64,000 bases of DNA from Flaveria trinervia. Lineage: Eukaryota; Streptophyta; Magnoliopsida; Asterales; Asteraceae. The stretch covers positions 25,897,945 to 25,961,944 of the forward strand of contig CM046443.1 in assembly GCA_025506515.1 (NCBI GenBank). The letters run 5' to 3'. A program made the position numbers and the translations under genes. The notes under the pieces were generated by a model. That model was not told the DNA's origin. It did no database searches and was given only the letters and a program-made list of their open reading frames with translations. How positions within the stretch are numbered: position 1 is the stretch's first letter; the number at the start of each line of letters is the position of its first letter. Positions 34,238 through 46,600 of this stretch are shown here, piece by piece.

Positions 34238-34958
34238 ACAAATTTCACATCCTTTCGTGTCAACTTAGTTAGTGGAGAAGCAATCTTAGAGAAGTCTTGG
34301 ATGAATCTTCTATAGTAGCCCGCCAAGCCCAAGAAACTACGGATCTCGGATGGCGTCTTTGGTGACCTCCATTGCATAACCGCCTCCACCTTCGCCGGGT
34401 CCACCATAATCCCGTCAGGATTCACCACATGACCCAAAAACTGAACTTCGCACAACCAAAACGCGCACTTGGAGAATTTAGCATACAATTTCTCCTTCTC
34501 AACGTCTCTAGAACCTCTCGAATGTGACCGGCATGCTCAATCTCGCTCTTCGAATAAATCAGGATATCATCAATAAACACAATCACTGATTTATCCAACA
34601 TAGGCCGACACACACGGTTCATCAGATCCATAAAAGCAGCTGGCGCGTTAGTCAAACCAAAGGACATGACACGAAACTCGTAATGACCATAGCGTGTGCG
34701 GAAAGCTGTTTTAGGGATATCTTGTTCCTTTACCTTCAACTGATGATAGCCAGACCGAAGATCTATTCTTGAAAACCAACTGGCACCCTGAAGCTGATCG
34801 AACAAATCATCTATTCTCGGTAAGGGGTATCGGTTCTTCACTGTCAACTTGTTCAGCTCGCGGTAGTCAATGCACATCCTCATACTACCATCCTTCTTCT
34901 TTACAAACAGGACCGGAGCACCCCAAGGAGATACTCGGTCTAATGAACCCCTTATCAA
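34201..34958 (-). pseudogene. pol: Reverse transcriptase of element E
   Basis: Motifs 'FVKKKDGSMRMCIDYRELN', 'FSRIDLRSGYHQ', 'FGLTNAPAAFMDLMN' and catalytic 'FIDDILIYSK', then thumb 'FLGLAGYYRRFI' in a second frame. Shifts lie near 34490 (fingers/palm to thumb) and near 34230. Minus-strand synthesis starts from the tRNA-iMet at 37249-37260. Confidence 0.94.
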
Positions 34959-35640
34959 GCAACTCTTGCAACTGTTCCATCAACTCTTTCATCTCCGTCG
35001 GAGCTAACCGATATGGTGCCTTGGCAACAGGTTGGGCACCCGGTATCAGATCAATCTGAAATTCAATTTCTCTGTCAGGTGGTACCCCTGGTAAATCTTC
35101 TGGGAATACGTCTGGAAAGTCACACACAACCGGTACATCAGACAGTTGTGGTGTTAGTGCATCTACATCCTTTACATAAGCCAAGTAGGCGCTACATCCA
35201 CGCCTCATACACTTTCCCGCCACCGCCATTGAGATCACCTTCGGGATCGTAGTAACCCGATCACCATAAACCGTTACCAAACTTCCATCAGGCGCTGTCA
35301 ACCGAATCATCTTCTTGCGACACACAATGTTCGCCTCGAAGTCCGCCAACCAATCCATCCCAAGAACCAAATCAAACCACCCAAGGTCATCACGAACGGT
35401 CTAACAGGAAACTTGTGACCTTCTAACTCCACCTCACAGTTTTCTATCATCTCCGAAATCCTGGTAGACTTACCTATGGCAGTTTCTACATCAAAGGGCG
35501 CATCAACACGCCTACTACTAACAGGCAGCTTAGCACAGAAAGCAGCAGAAATAAAACTCCTACTAGCACACCAGAATCAAATAGCACAGAAGCTAAAGTT
35601 TGGTTCACGAAACGTACCGGACACGACATCAGGGTCTGTC
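34885..35640 (-). pseudogene. pol: Aspartic protease and PR-RT linker of element E
   Basis: 'LGMDWLADFEANIVC' and 'FPDVFPEDLPGVPPDREIEF' are intact (35370-34990). The active site D-S-G is at about 35570, but two extra bases right after it put 'ASRSFISAAFC' in another frame, so no single frame holds both halves of the domain. Confidence 0.88.
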
Positions 35641-36914
35641 CTAGCTTCCTCCTGTGTCATAGTGAATGCCCTGGCGCTCGCCCTCGGTCCTTCACTTCCC
35701 GTCTTCCTCACCCCTGAACCCTCAGTCCTCGACTTCTTACAATCTCTTCTCATATGACCCGTTTCCCCACAGTTAAAACATTTGCCCGACAGGCAATCCT
35801 TCGCCATATGCCCTGTCTTCCCACACTTGAAGCACACGTTCAAACCAGCCTACATTCTCCCGCATGCTCTTTTCCACACTTACCACCTCCTTGATCCCAC
35901 TCCCGATGTGGCCACGTGGCGGTCATCCACCTGTGCCTTTTTGTTACCCGTCGAGGCATCACCCCGACCAAACCGTTTCCCGTTCCAGTTCTGATCACCA
36001 CCACCCTTCTTGCTCGCTTCGACCACCACTACCTCCCTCTAATCATAAAGTCTTCCGGCCAAATCGACCGCCGACCTAAAGTACTTGGCCGGGCAGCGAT
36101 CATATGCCGGCGAACATCCACCGGTAAACCCTGAATGTACCTCTTGATTTTCCGAGACAGAGGCGTCACCTGATCAGGCACGAGCCGTGCCATTTCATTA
36201 AATTGGTGGTATACTGCTGGTGTGTCATGGTTCCAGCCTCCAACTGCAGAAACTCCCTTTCGACCTTATCCATTTCCCGATAAGGCAAAATTCCTCAATC
36301 ACCAACCTTCTCATCTCAGGCCATTTCATTTTCCCAATGGCCCTACTACCCTCAGCTTGGACAATGTTGTCCCACTAGCACAGAGCTGAATCCACAAAAG
36401 AGTGGGTAGCAAACTTCACCTTTTGGTCCTCTCGGCACTCGCTGATATCGAGAACAACCTCCATTTCCCTCACACCACCGGTGAGCAGCTGCAGCGGTGC
36501 CGTTTCCATCAAAAGTAGGGGGCTTGCATCTCATAAAAGCCCCATAATTACATCCTCGTGTCGTCTCTGGCGCAGGCTCTTCTTCTTCCTCTTCGTCATC
36601 AGATAGAACCGTTTCCGGCTCTGGTTGTTCCGTTCTCCAGAGGATCTGTTTCTTTCTTTTCTTCCCTTCTCGTACAGCCTTAATAACTTCAGTCACCACA
36701 GACGGTAAGATTGCCTGCATGACCTGATGGACTTCTTCTACAACAGCCTCCTTTACTGTGGCTCTCAGATTGGCGCTTTCGTCGCCACCCTCCAGATGGG
36801 GGGTCCCTGGTTCTTCCTGAACCACCCTCTCAACTCTGGGTCTCCCTCTCTTGGGTCGCGGTTCAGCACCGTGACCTCCACCCTAGAAGCTTTCGAAGAT
36901 CTACCTCCGGCCAT
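35577..36914 (-). pseudogene. gag: gag of element E with two zinc knuckles
   Basis: Start chosen at 36914 ('MAGGRSSKASRVEV'). A Lys/Glu-rich helical stretch, an acidic run (DDEEEEEE), and 'RCKPPTFDGNG', the usual entry to Tekay gag, follow. The capsid region (36500-35850) is scrambled by shifts. Knuckles 'CFKCGKTGHMAKDC' and 'CFNCGETGHMRRDC' (35835-35755) both fit C-x2-C-x4-H-x4-C. Confidence 0.88.
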
Positions 36915-37248
36915 CACACGCACACTGAAAGATTCAAACACCAACACAGTCATTCAAGGAACAGCTCAGTTTATGTTAAGTATAGTAAGTCCCTAATTAC
37001 AGTGGCCAGTTGTGATTAGCCACTTACTTCACTCTTCATACCCCGAGCATTACCCGTCCTGACTACATCAGTATTTAAATCTACATACAACACATAACCA
37101 CATACCATGCGCACATAAAACCGGTTAACTTTACGAAAATACCCGATGGCACGCAGCTACTCAGATTGGCATCCCATTCCCTTTCCGTCCTATTCTCAGT
37201 TTAAGATTAGGTTTATTTTGAAAATTTACCCATTTTACTTAAACTTTG

Positions 37249-37260
37249 GCTCTGATACCA
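37249..37260 (-). other. Primer-binding site of element E (tRNA-iMet)
   Basis: The minus strand reads TGGTATCAGAGC, three bases inside the 5' LTR. Confidence 0.96.
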
Positions 37261-37263
37261 ACT

Positions 37264-39252
37264 TGTAAGGCCCCGTTCCCGGGACGCTTACAGCTGGGTT
37301 CTCATCGCACATGAAACGTATAATTACATTTGTATTTAATAAATCACAGCGAAAAACTAAAACAAACTTTCATTTCCATGTAAATGCTTTTGCAAGTTAA
37401 TACAACATTCATTACAAAATAGCTTGTTCGCATTACAATGCAAAAACATTAATCAAAAGAATGCCATCCCAAAAGGGCTGAGTAGCTTCACGGTGTGCCA
37501 TCCTCAGCAAACATTACCTGCCAACTGGAAAACATATAAAAAGTCAGCGTTGCTGAGTGAGTTCTAGTTTTATTGCAAAACATACCTTACTTTCATATAA
37601 AACCATTCGTTACTTTTACATGATCACACATCGTACGTACACATAGATAATATCATTATTATCTTCTTCATTCATTCATTCGTTCATTCGTTCTTTATGA
37701 CTTTACTTGCGCATCGGACATCATCCGTACCAATACCATGTGCTACACCCCGGTTAGTCGTAGCTACCGGCCGAAGTCAATAAATGAACAACTAAACGTA
37801 TGCCACGGTACTAGGAGTAACCATCAGTCTTAGCTACTAGGCCGAAGTCAAAAATGAACAGCTAAACGTATGCCACAGTACTAGGGGCGAGCAGTAGAGG
37901 TTCTACATTAAGGGTCAATCACAAAGGACCCATTATCCGATGCATGCAAGACGTTTCATTCGTTCATTAATGCATGCATTCATCATCGTGTTCCTCTTTC
38001 ATTATTTTTCACTTTACGTTACATAATACTTCGTTCATTCATTATCATAACACGTAAAGTTATGGGAAAGATAAACATACATCCTAATAAGGAACATTAA
38101 CATGCATCAACATCACATCAGACAGGGCAATATCATACATACATAACATACAACGTCATCATCATCATCCTACCCAACATGCTTTCTAAGGCCTCAAGCA
38201 TCATCTTACATGCTCTTATGGGGACCTTTACGTCAAAACTTACATCTGCACTTTCCCCTGAAAGTTAGAAGTCAATCTATACCTTCCTCGGGTGCAACAG
38301 CCCTATTCGGGCGTATGGACACCTTCAGTTGCATGGCCTCCATGCGACTGAACATCATGCGATTGAACTCAAGCGGATGAACATTTAGGCGAATGAACAT
38401 CCATTCGTGCGAATGGACAATGCGGATGACCTCATGCGAATGGGATTAATGCGGATGAGCACTTATGCGACTGGACCTTCAGTCGCATGACCTCCATGCG
38501 ACTGGCCTTTCAATCGTGCGAATGGACCTTCAATCGTGCGCATGGACATTCAATCATGCAAATGGACATTCAATCGTGCGAATGGACATTCAATCGTGCG
38601 AATGGACATTCAATCGTGCGAATGGACCCCAATCGCACCCTAATCGGCCGTATGGCCTCCATTTGGCCTCCAGTCGGTCGCCTAGCCCTAACTGATGCAG
38701 AATGCAGTTCATCCCGACTGTAGCCGAGGGTTTTCGGCCTCCAAACTCATCTAAACCCATTTTAAGCCTAAATCGACCATCCTAAACCTTAGGAATGCAT
38801 ACCATAACACCATACAAGCACACACACGCCCGGAAACATACACGAAACGCATCACACACATCACACCCAAATGGGTCAAACACATACACATACAAAAAAT
38901 GGGTTTTTATGCTTTCCAGCCCCAAAATCGTTTGAAAACAAGTAAAAGTGGGGTTCTAGAACTCACACAAACGAGCACAACGTTAAGGGCTTCGATTTGG
39001 CTTGCTTCACGACGATTTTGGCGACCCGAACCAACCCGAACCGGCACTTTTCCTCTTTTTCTCTTCTTCTCTCTTCTCCCCTTTCTTTGGCTGATTTGTG
39101 AGTGTGGGGGAGAGGTAAGGGCTGCCCTCTCCCTTATATACTCCCCCCCTCTCCCGACTTTCTTTCGTTGGCGAGTTTGGTCCCTCGTCTTTGAACTTTA
39201 TTTTCTTTTCTTTCTTCACCGGCTTCAAAATAATAAATATTCGGGTGTTACA
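37264..39252 (-). repeat. 5' LTR of element E
   Basis: 1989 bp, matching 30274-32277. Differences are few substitutions, small indels and one minisatellite unit fewer. Confidence 0.97.
38506..38625. repeat. 20-bp minisatellite in the 5' LTR of E, six units
   Basis: Same unit as 31522-31661, but six copies instead of seven. Confidence 0.95.
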
Positions 39253-39257
39253 AGCTA
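39253..39257. repeat. Target-site duplication of element E, right copy (AGCTA)
   Basis: Mate of 30269-30273. Confidence 0.97.
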
Positions 39258-40025
39258 GTAGGACGGTAAGCACTAAAGGGAAAATGGCTATGTTCTTACA
39301 TATTATAGGACATAATGAATGTTTTTGAGTGGTTAAACGATGATTTCAACATTCCAATCAAACGGTTCATAAATGATTTCATAAGATTCTGGTTGTAATG
39401 ATGTGTTTGCTAAAGAAATTACAGTCCCAACATCTTCAACTGAAACTACAAATACCTCGGAACAACTTCAAAGGCTAAAAAGAATATTTCCCGGAGCAAT
39501 AGTTGCTTTAGATGGAACTTTTATACATGTAATTTTACCCGCTAATCAACAAACTTGTTTTAGGGAGAGAGGAAAAGGTGAATGCTATCAAAATGTGTTA
39601 GGAATATATGATTTTGATATGATATTCACCTTTGTATGGGCTAGATGCGAAGGCGTAGCACATGATTCACGAGTTTCGAGAAAAGTTGCCTTTAATCTGA
39701 CATCTGGATTCGATTCCCTCCACCGGGTTTATAATATAATTATAAATTTTATATTAAATATATTATTTGTATTCTTTATATAATAGATGTCACACTAGCA
39801 TTTACAGATAAATATTACCTTTTTGACATTGCATATACTAACACTCGTGGATTTATGACTTCATACCGCAATACTAGGTATTGGTTAGCCAATTTTCGAT
39901 GATGAAGGTTGTTAACTAAGGAAGAAAGATTTAATCATGCTCATGCTTGCCTTATAAATTTTATTGAGTGTGCTTATGGTGTATTGAAGGCAAGATTCAC
40001 AATCCTAAAACAAATGGTTCCTTAA
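39258..40025 (+). pseudogene. PIF/Harbinger transposase of element I, main part
   Basis: DDE_4-type nuclease. First D in 'VALDGTFIHV', then 'GECYQNVLGIYDFDMIFTFVWARCEGVAHDSRV' (39403-39700). After a stretch of unrelated bases (about 39725-39805, probably an intron), second D in 'YYLFDIAYTNTRGF' and E in 'FIECAYGVLKARF' (39805-40010). All three catalytic residues can be read, but stops and shifts break the frame. The N-terminal piece lies at 30160-30273. Confidence 0.85.
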
Positions 40026-40545
40026 TTTTATAAGAAAATACAATATTCAAGATGAACTATTTACAAAATTTGAAGAAAATACTATGGTTACTTCTAATGG
40101 TGAAGGTGGAGGAAGTGAGGGTCAAAAAAACACAAGGCATAGAGTGGGGTTTAGAAGGCGTTGAATATATGCCTACTTTGAATGACTAAATTGCTAATCA
40201 ACTGCTTTCAGATGCTTCAAGCTAGATTTGTATGTAAACTTTTGTAATATGTTTGAAATTTGATGTGTTTGTTTGGATTATGTTTGATTTATGTTTAACT
40301 TTTATTTTGTATGACATTTTGAATTTTAAGCTATTATGTTATTTTAAAATTTTGTCTATTTTTATTGATTACACAACACTAGTTAAATTCAATCTCGTCA
40401 GAACTATGTGGCAATATAGTTATTTTTATCATTCAGCAGAGTCAGTTAGATACTGAATCAAACAACCAAATTTCAGTCAAATGCAAACTCAGTCAGTTTT
40501 CTAACTAGGTCAGCTTATGAGTCCATCAGATCCTATTGAATAAAC

Positions 40546-40565
40546 AGTAATCAAACAAACCCTAA
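40546..40565. repeat. Right terminal inverted repeat of Harbinger I with TAA target copy
   Basis: ...AATCAAACAAACCC then TAA (40563-40565). Pairs with 28097-28113. Confidence 0.75.
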
Positions 40566-41820
40566 ATTTAGTTCGTACAAAGGTAGACTTTAAGATAAAC
40601 TAAAATCTAATCTTTATAATAAGATTTCTAAAACACCTTCAAAACCCCTCAAAATATTATGATGAGTAAAGACTTCAAAAAATTTTACACTTTACTCCAC
40701 TCCAACCAAATAATTTAGAGAGTAGGGCGTCTACGGGTTTCCTGAAATACATGCTCAAAATATACATTAGCATAAAGCTTGTGAGTTTATGATATTGACA
40801 CAATGTACACAAATCAAATCTAGTTCAATGGTTTTACTACCAAGAGAACATTTGTTAACATATATAACACATTTGAGTGAGAGTTTACTAAGAATCACAT
40901 CAAACACTTGCAATCCAGCCAAATATAATAGGTACCGACTATTCATATATATACCTTGAGCAATTCATGATTAATGATTTGTCAACATTCAATTAATAAG
41001 GATAATACACCTTTAAAATCATTTTAACTAAGTAATTTTCACTAGCATGTATTGAACTCCAAAAACAAGTAAAAGGAAATTTAAGTCATGAAAACTCACC
41101 TGTACTTATATGAGTAGTTAATCCTTTTACTTCTCAAGTAATAGGCTACTAATTGGTCAACCTATAATATAACAAACATATTTATATCCTTAGCATCTAA
41201 TGACCCATTTTTCTTATTTTTCAATTTTATAAAAAAAGACCTATAGTACCTAAAACAAAAGTTAAAAACCATACCTCATAATTTTATCTAATGGGTTCAT
41301 TTAAATATATTTATATAAAATCTTACTATTGGATGATCACTAAAATAATTTCCATATAACTCATATATTATCCTAAACACTTTGATTTCATTTAGCTTAT
41401 TAAACTTGATATTATCCTAATCACAAGAATATCCATCAGAATGTCCTATTTTTAATTCTCATATTCATAATTGTAATCAATATATTACTTCATCATCTTT
41501 AAAGTCAACAATTCTTAAGATTAATATTAAAAATTACTTTATAGGTTGGATTGAATAATTATAAACTTTAATATCCGTTCTAGTATCTTCAACCTAATTT
41601 ATCAATCAATATACTTTATTTGTTCTTTCAAAGCTATTCTTTAAGATCATGCTACTTCTATATTTGAAAACAATCTTACTTGCCTTTGATGATGATGTGT
41701 AAATTTTCTTGTTCCTTACTTCATACGTAATTATATCATAAACTTTTTAGAATCATAAATCTTAGATACCTTAATATCTTGAAACTTTGGTAAATAGTTA
41801 CCAATCTATGAGAGAGCTTA
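40563..41820 (-). repeat. Continuation of the element D LTR, then AT-rich decayed sequence
   Basis: By position this is the rest of D's 5' LTR after the Harbinger I insertion. I cannot fix where the LTR ends, as its partner is not in the window. No ORF, RNA gene or clear repeat is seen. Confidence 0.45.
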
Positions 41821-42106
41821 GAGATTGTTTGGTAATTTTTGAATGATTAAGTGCTAAACCAATAAGAGGTCTGAACCATTAGGTGTTGAACCATTAAGAG
41901 GTCTGAACTATTAAGAGCTAGCAAATCGCTTAACAAATTTAAAGACAAATGTCTGACCAATTCAGATAAAAGGTCTTAACCATTCAGCATTAGTATGATG
42001 CTTAACCATTCAGAGGCAAATGTCTTAACCATTCAGACATTTGCTGGTGAAACAAACAGTCTGAAATAGACATCTAAACCATTAAGAGGTTGAAACAAAC
42101 AGCCCC
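41821..42106. mobile_element. Tourist-like (PIF/Harbinger) MITE, 286 bp
   Basis: TTA at 41818-41820 and 42107-42109. Termini GAGATTGTTTGGTAA and, from the other side, GGGGCTGTTTGTTTC share the GTTTG core. The interior repeats CTGAACCATTAAGAGG and ACCATTCAG motifs in both orientations. It has no coding capacity. Confidence 0.8.
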
Positions 42107-42109
42107 TTA

Positions 42110-42679
42110 ATGTTACCTTACTAATAACAGGGTGCATTTGAATCCTTTGTTGACAGATTGCACTACCAATCCTTCCTTTCTAATAGATGAAGAGGTAGCA
42201 GCTTTTAAACTTTCTGTTTTGTAGAGGATTCATCTTAAATCAGCCATTCAACTTTAAATTGAATATAAATATAAATTTGGAAGTTATTGATATTTACAAG
42301 AACATAGATACCACAAGTTCTAATCAGATTTAGAGTAAAAAACTCTCAAACAACCTTAATTAATACTCCAAAGCACACATTCTTCCTATAACTCCTTTTT
42401 GCCACTAAACTAGATCAAATAGACCATCAACACCATGAGTTGTATGATCTAAATTCTCCCAACAACTTCAATTTAATGTTTACCTCACCAATAGATCATG
42501 TATCTCAACTCTTGCAAACTAAAAAGAATTCAATTGATGAACAAAGTGAATATTAATGATGCTTTAAATGGGAATAAGTGGTCTGCAGCTGGATCCAAGG
42601 GTTCCCACATGTTTTTCATAGGTCTAACACGTAGCTTTTGATATTGAGAAGTGTAGAGATGAAGCGGATTGATGGTGAT
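42110..42679 (-). other. Non-repeat sequence left of G, with a weak open stretch
   Basis: One of the few parts that does not match the other elements. On the minus strand 42679-42530 is open for about 50 codons (including 'KNMWEPLDPAADHLFPF') and would continue across the G insertion into 60122. I do not recognise it, and there is no supporting start or splice pattern I trust. It may be a remnant of unique sequence. Confidence 0.25.
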
Positions 42680-43570
42680 TGTTAGGATCAGTGATCTACG
42701 TTTGATTGATTAGAGAGTATAGCAGCGGAATTCTAACACTGAATTAGCCAATTCACAAGAACGAAACGATATTCAATGAAGAACAAAAACGGTTATAGAA
42801 AGAGAGAATTCTGCAAATATATTTCATTCAATATTCGCTTTCGTGGTAACGGAATGTCACAATTACAATTAGGTCGACACCTCTTATATAAGAGATGTGA
42901 CGTCTGCTGATGTCACTTGATAGTGACATCTAACAGAATTATTCCAACTGAAACACAACTACTGAAGATGTCAAAACAGCTGACATCTCCTTACAAAAAT
43001 ACTAAGTGTTATCAGTTATTATAACTACCGAAAAACATAAAACTACTGAAACTACAACGACTGAAGAACAAGCTCTTCAGTCGTTTTACAAAACTACTGA
43101 AAGTAAAAACATAAAACTACTGATATCACAACTACTGAAGAAGTACTATTCAGCTGTTGTGACAAACTACTGAAACTTCAGTACTTGTTCTTCAGACTTG
43201 AACTTCAGACGTTTCATCAGCTGATGACTTCAGTAGATATCATCAGCTGATGTCTTCAGTCTTTGTCTTCAGACTTTGTACACCAGTTGTTGATCTTCAG
43301 CACTTGTAAACTCTTCAGCTGTTGTACTTCAGTACTTTGGTCTTCAGCTTCACACTTGTGTTCTTCAGCTGTTCAGCTTCAGCACTTGTGTTCTTCAGCT
43401 GTTGAACTTCAGCACTTTAGTCTTCAGCTGTTGAAGTCTTCAGCACTTGATCTTCAACTGTTAGAGTTTTCAGCACTTTTCGAACTGCTGATGAAGCCTT
43501 CAGCTGTTGTGATATCATGTGGGACTTAGAGGTTTTCTGATCTTGGCTCATTGGTTCTTTTGGTCCAACA
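42680..43570 (-). repeat. 3' LTR of element G
   Basis: About 891 bp, TGTTAGGATC...GGTCCAACA, paired with 59244-60121. U3 (42950-43510) is crowded with CTTCAGCTGTTG, CTTCAGCACTTGT and AACTACTGAA motifs. Confidence 0.96.
43127..43161. repeat. 35-bp palindrome in the 3' LTR of G
   Basis: Arms CACAACTACTGAA and TTCAGCTGTTGTG, as in A, but with a different centre (GAAGTACTA). The copy in the other LTR is at 59687-59721. Confidence 0.85.
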
Positions 43571-43580
43571 AACTCCCCCT
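43571..43580 (-). other. Polypurine tract of element G
   Basis: The minus strand reads AGGGGGAGTT directly against the 3' LTR. Confidence 0.93.
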
Positions 43581-43660
43581 GAACCAATGCAGCCAAAACC
43601 TCTAATTTATTTATTTTCCCACTTATTGTTGGCAAAAAGGTTGGTCTTTTTCCTTCTTGA

Positions 43661-46600
43661 TCAGTAGAGAAGATGACCCATATAAGCTCCGGCCTTGGAA
43701 GAAATCTCAGATATTTGTTTGGCAAGATATGAATGGGAACTCTGTTTTGGGGAACTGGACACAGAGTTGTTATCCCATTCATGAGATCTACTTCCCGTGT
43801 ATAGCCTGTAGGATTCTCTGGTGTATGCTCTGAGAAACATGATTTGTTCTTCCATGGTCAGGTTCTCGGCTTCACCATCAAACAATCCTTCTCGCCCATA
43901 CAGCTCTGAGATGTACTTGGCCTGTTTACCATTTTTGAGCTCAACTGTTGTAATCTGTCTGTATGCAAACTCATCAGGATGAGTCCCTTCAAGTAACAGA
44001 CTGAGCTATTTTGTTTGAAGTTCTCAAGCCTCTTGTAGACTAACCCCTTTTTAATAATTCTGTTCTCTAACATCTTTTGGGGTGGTTGTTTAGTCTCATA
44101 GGCCTTCTTGAAGTCTTCGACAATCTCCCAGGGTGATACTACAAGGGCCACTGTGATCTCTTCATCTACGATCCTTTTGACTTGGCCCTTGTATCTCGAA
44201 GGAATGTCTTTCTTTACAATCCTGTGAGCCACCCTAGGATCAGGCCATACTCTCACCTTTTCCTTCTGATATTGAAATGTGTTGGCGAGAGTGTACAACC
44301 TCAGAGCTTCTTTCTTCATACTAATAATTGATGACGAAGCAGCATATGTTTTGTCAATGCTTTTCAGCATTTCATCATCATGAAGCTTTTGCTGCTGTTC
44401 TTCTTCAATCTTTACTTTCACAGCATCCATCTGTGAGGTGGGAGTGATGGGCATGGGTTTGGCTTTTGCCAGTGTTAGAACTGCAGACAGAGGCAGCCTA
44501 TCTTCTTCCACATCATCCTCTTCTTCTTCTTCTTCTAGCCTCAACACCCTTCTCTTCTTCTTCTTAGGTGCATCATCGGCTGTTGGTTTAGATGGTAAGG
44601 GAGTTGGTTTTGAAGGTTGAGGAAGTTTGGATTTGGGCTTTGAGATTGGTTTGAGATTTGAGGGGTAGGCTGTTTTTGAGTGGGTGAAAGGGAAGGGTGT
44701 TCCAGCATTTTGGTTGTGATTTTAGCTTTTGTAAGTCTTGCCATTTCAAACCTTTTTCCAGCCCCAGCCTCATCAAGGGCTTCAATGATAATCCCCTTAT
44801 GGAATGCTCAGACAGACAGATTCTGGTGGCTATAGCCAGAATACTGTCTCTGGTCCATGAACGATCTCCATCAAAGATCTTCCTAAGTATTTGGCAATGA
44901 AACGAATCATGATCTCCAATCTCTCTTTCTCCAGTACATCATACCCAGCCCATCGGGTTTGAATTTCCTCCACTTCCAACTTCCTAATCTCACTATCTAA
45001 TGTGGCTGTATTAAAACCTTGCTTGAAGAGTTGCTCAATGATTTTGTCCATGGATCGGCTGTGAGTGTCATCTGCATCTTTTACCAGCTCTTCCAAGGAT
45101 TTTTCTTCAGCAGTAGGTTGATCACCCGCACTTTTCTTTCTTTTGTAAGTGATCAGTTGTTGTTGCTTTTCTTTTTCCAACTCCTGGATTTGCTCTTGTG
45201 CCTTCTCATCCTCAGTTCTTTTCCTCTTCTTTTCTTTCACTGCAGTACTCTCCCCCTTTTGGATGCATTGGTGGTAGGGGTTTGTACCGCAGAAAGTTTC
45301 TTTTGCACAGCATTATCAATCAGTGGTTGTAGAGTGAGGAAATCCTCTCATCAATGGCTTTATAAACAATGTCATTGATAATGGGAGTGATGAGAGGTAT
45401 GGATTGTTGGAATACAGCAACCATCTGCTCTGAGGGGTTCTGTCCCGGAGAGATAGTGCCAAAAGCAGAAGCGGGAGGCTCAGTGGAGTGAGAGGGTTAA
45501 GTGTTTGGGGAACCTTCAACTGAAGGTGCCATCTGTGGGTTGGTGGAGGCAGATGGTCTTTGTTCCTTAGAAGTTTTGGCAAGCAGCTCTTGGAGTCTGC
45601 TCACCTCCTCCTCCAGGATGGTGTTTTGGGCGATTACATCGTAAAAGAAGCCCAGGTCATCATCATAGATACTGAATCACCTGACCTCCTGATAGGATCA
45701 GGATGAACATGCACTGAGTGTAGCTCAGTTGTAGCATGTGCCCCTTTGTCTTGGAACTGGGGACTTCCTGCCTCAGGACTATGTCCTTCATCAGCAGTTG
45801 CCTCTGGTAAGGTCTTAGTAATGGTACCAACTACAACCTGATCATATGCTGACGCAGGAGAAGTGGCAGCCTCACCAGAATTTCCAATCTCCATTGCTAC
45901 ACTAGGAGAAGGAACATGTAACCCCTATGCTGTGGTTTCTCAGCTGCACTTTGGTCCTCCCCCTCAATGGTAGAGGTGTTCCCAGTAGTAATTGGTATCT
46001 GGGGAGGGGGTGAGGAGTGCAATTGAGTCAGCACTTGTGCAACAAGCAATGTAGGACTTTGGGGGGCGGTTGCATGGGGAGATGGGGTAAAGCAGGCTGC
46101 ACCTGGGGAGAAAGGTGCTCTTCAATGGCAATCTCCTCAAGTGAGGAAGATCCCAGATGTTTGGGTACCCCTTGTGTGGTTGATGCAGGCTCCTGTTGAG
46201 AGGAATCCTGAGCGGCTATGGCTGGAAGAGTCCTTATATCCACTAGGGGTTATAACCAGTGGATATAGCCTGCGTTTGTGTTGCAAGGGCATCCTCAGGG
46301 GACTCATTTCCCTGAGTAGCCTTTTTGGTTTTCTTTTTAGTGGGTTTGGTGGGGACTTTTTGATTTGGAGATGGTGGCTGGGGGTTCCAGCTACGTGGTT
46401 TGCGCAGCTTGGCAACCAGTTTGAGTGATTGGTCAGTTTGTGCCGGGAGTATACTTCAGGCAAAACAGCCATAGCAGGGACTCCCAGGCCAACAAGTCCC
46501 TCAGCTTGAAGCTGGTTTGTAATTATGGCCATTATGAACCGCGGATATAATATCCAACGGTTAGCAGTTTGTTTTTGTGCCATATCCTTGAGCTCTGAAA

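Larger units (their letters stand above)
30274..39252 (-). mobile_element. Element E: complete Ty3/gypsy chromovirus, Tekay type (9.0 kb)
   Basis: 5' LTR 37264-39252, PBS 37249-37260, gag, protease, RT, RNase H, integrase with chromodomain, purine tract, 3' LTR 30274-32277. TSD AGCTA is perfect. LTRs of about 2.0 kb with high identity show a young insertion, younger than Harbinger I, which it splits. RT-RH-INT order and a C-terminal chromodomain define a chromovirus. Frame damage is limited: stops between the integrase pieces, a shift at the protease active site and several shifts in gag. Confidence 0.96.
28100..40562 (+). mobile_element. Element I: PIF/Harbinger DNA transposon, split by element E
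   Basis: TAA target duplications at 28097-28099 and 40563-40565 match the TWA preference of PIF/Harbinger. Termini TGGGGTATTTGATT and (reverse complement of the right end) GGGTTTGTTTGATT agree at 10 of 14 positions. Inside on the plus strand are a Myb/SANT-like ORF1 remnant (28950-29718) and a DDE transposase (30160-30273 and 39258-40025). Without E the element is about 3.5 kb. Both ORFs are broken. Confidence 0.85.

Noticed and set aside
42110..42240. Possible exon on the minus strand (open about 38 codons with a GTAAGG-like donor)
   Set aside because: Stops lie in every frame at the would-be acceptor and nothing supports a gene; not annotated.
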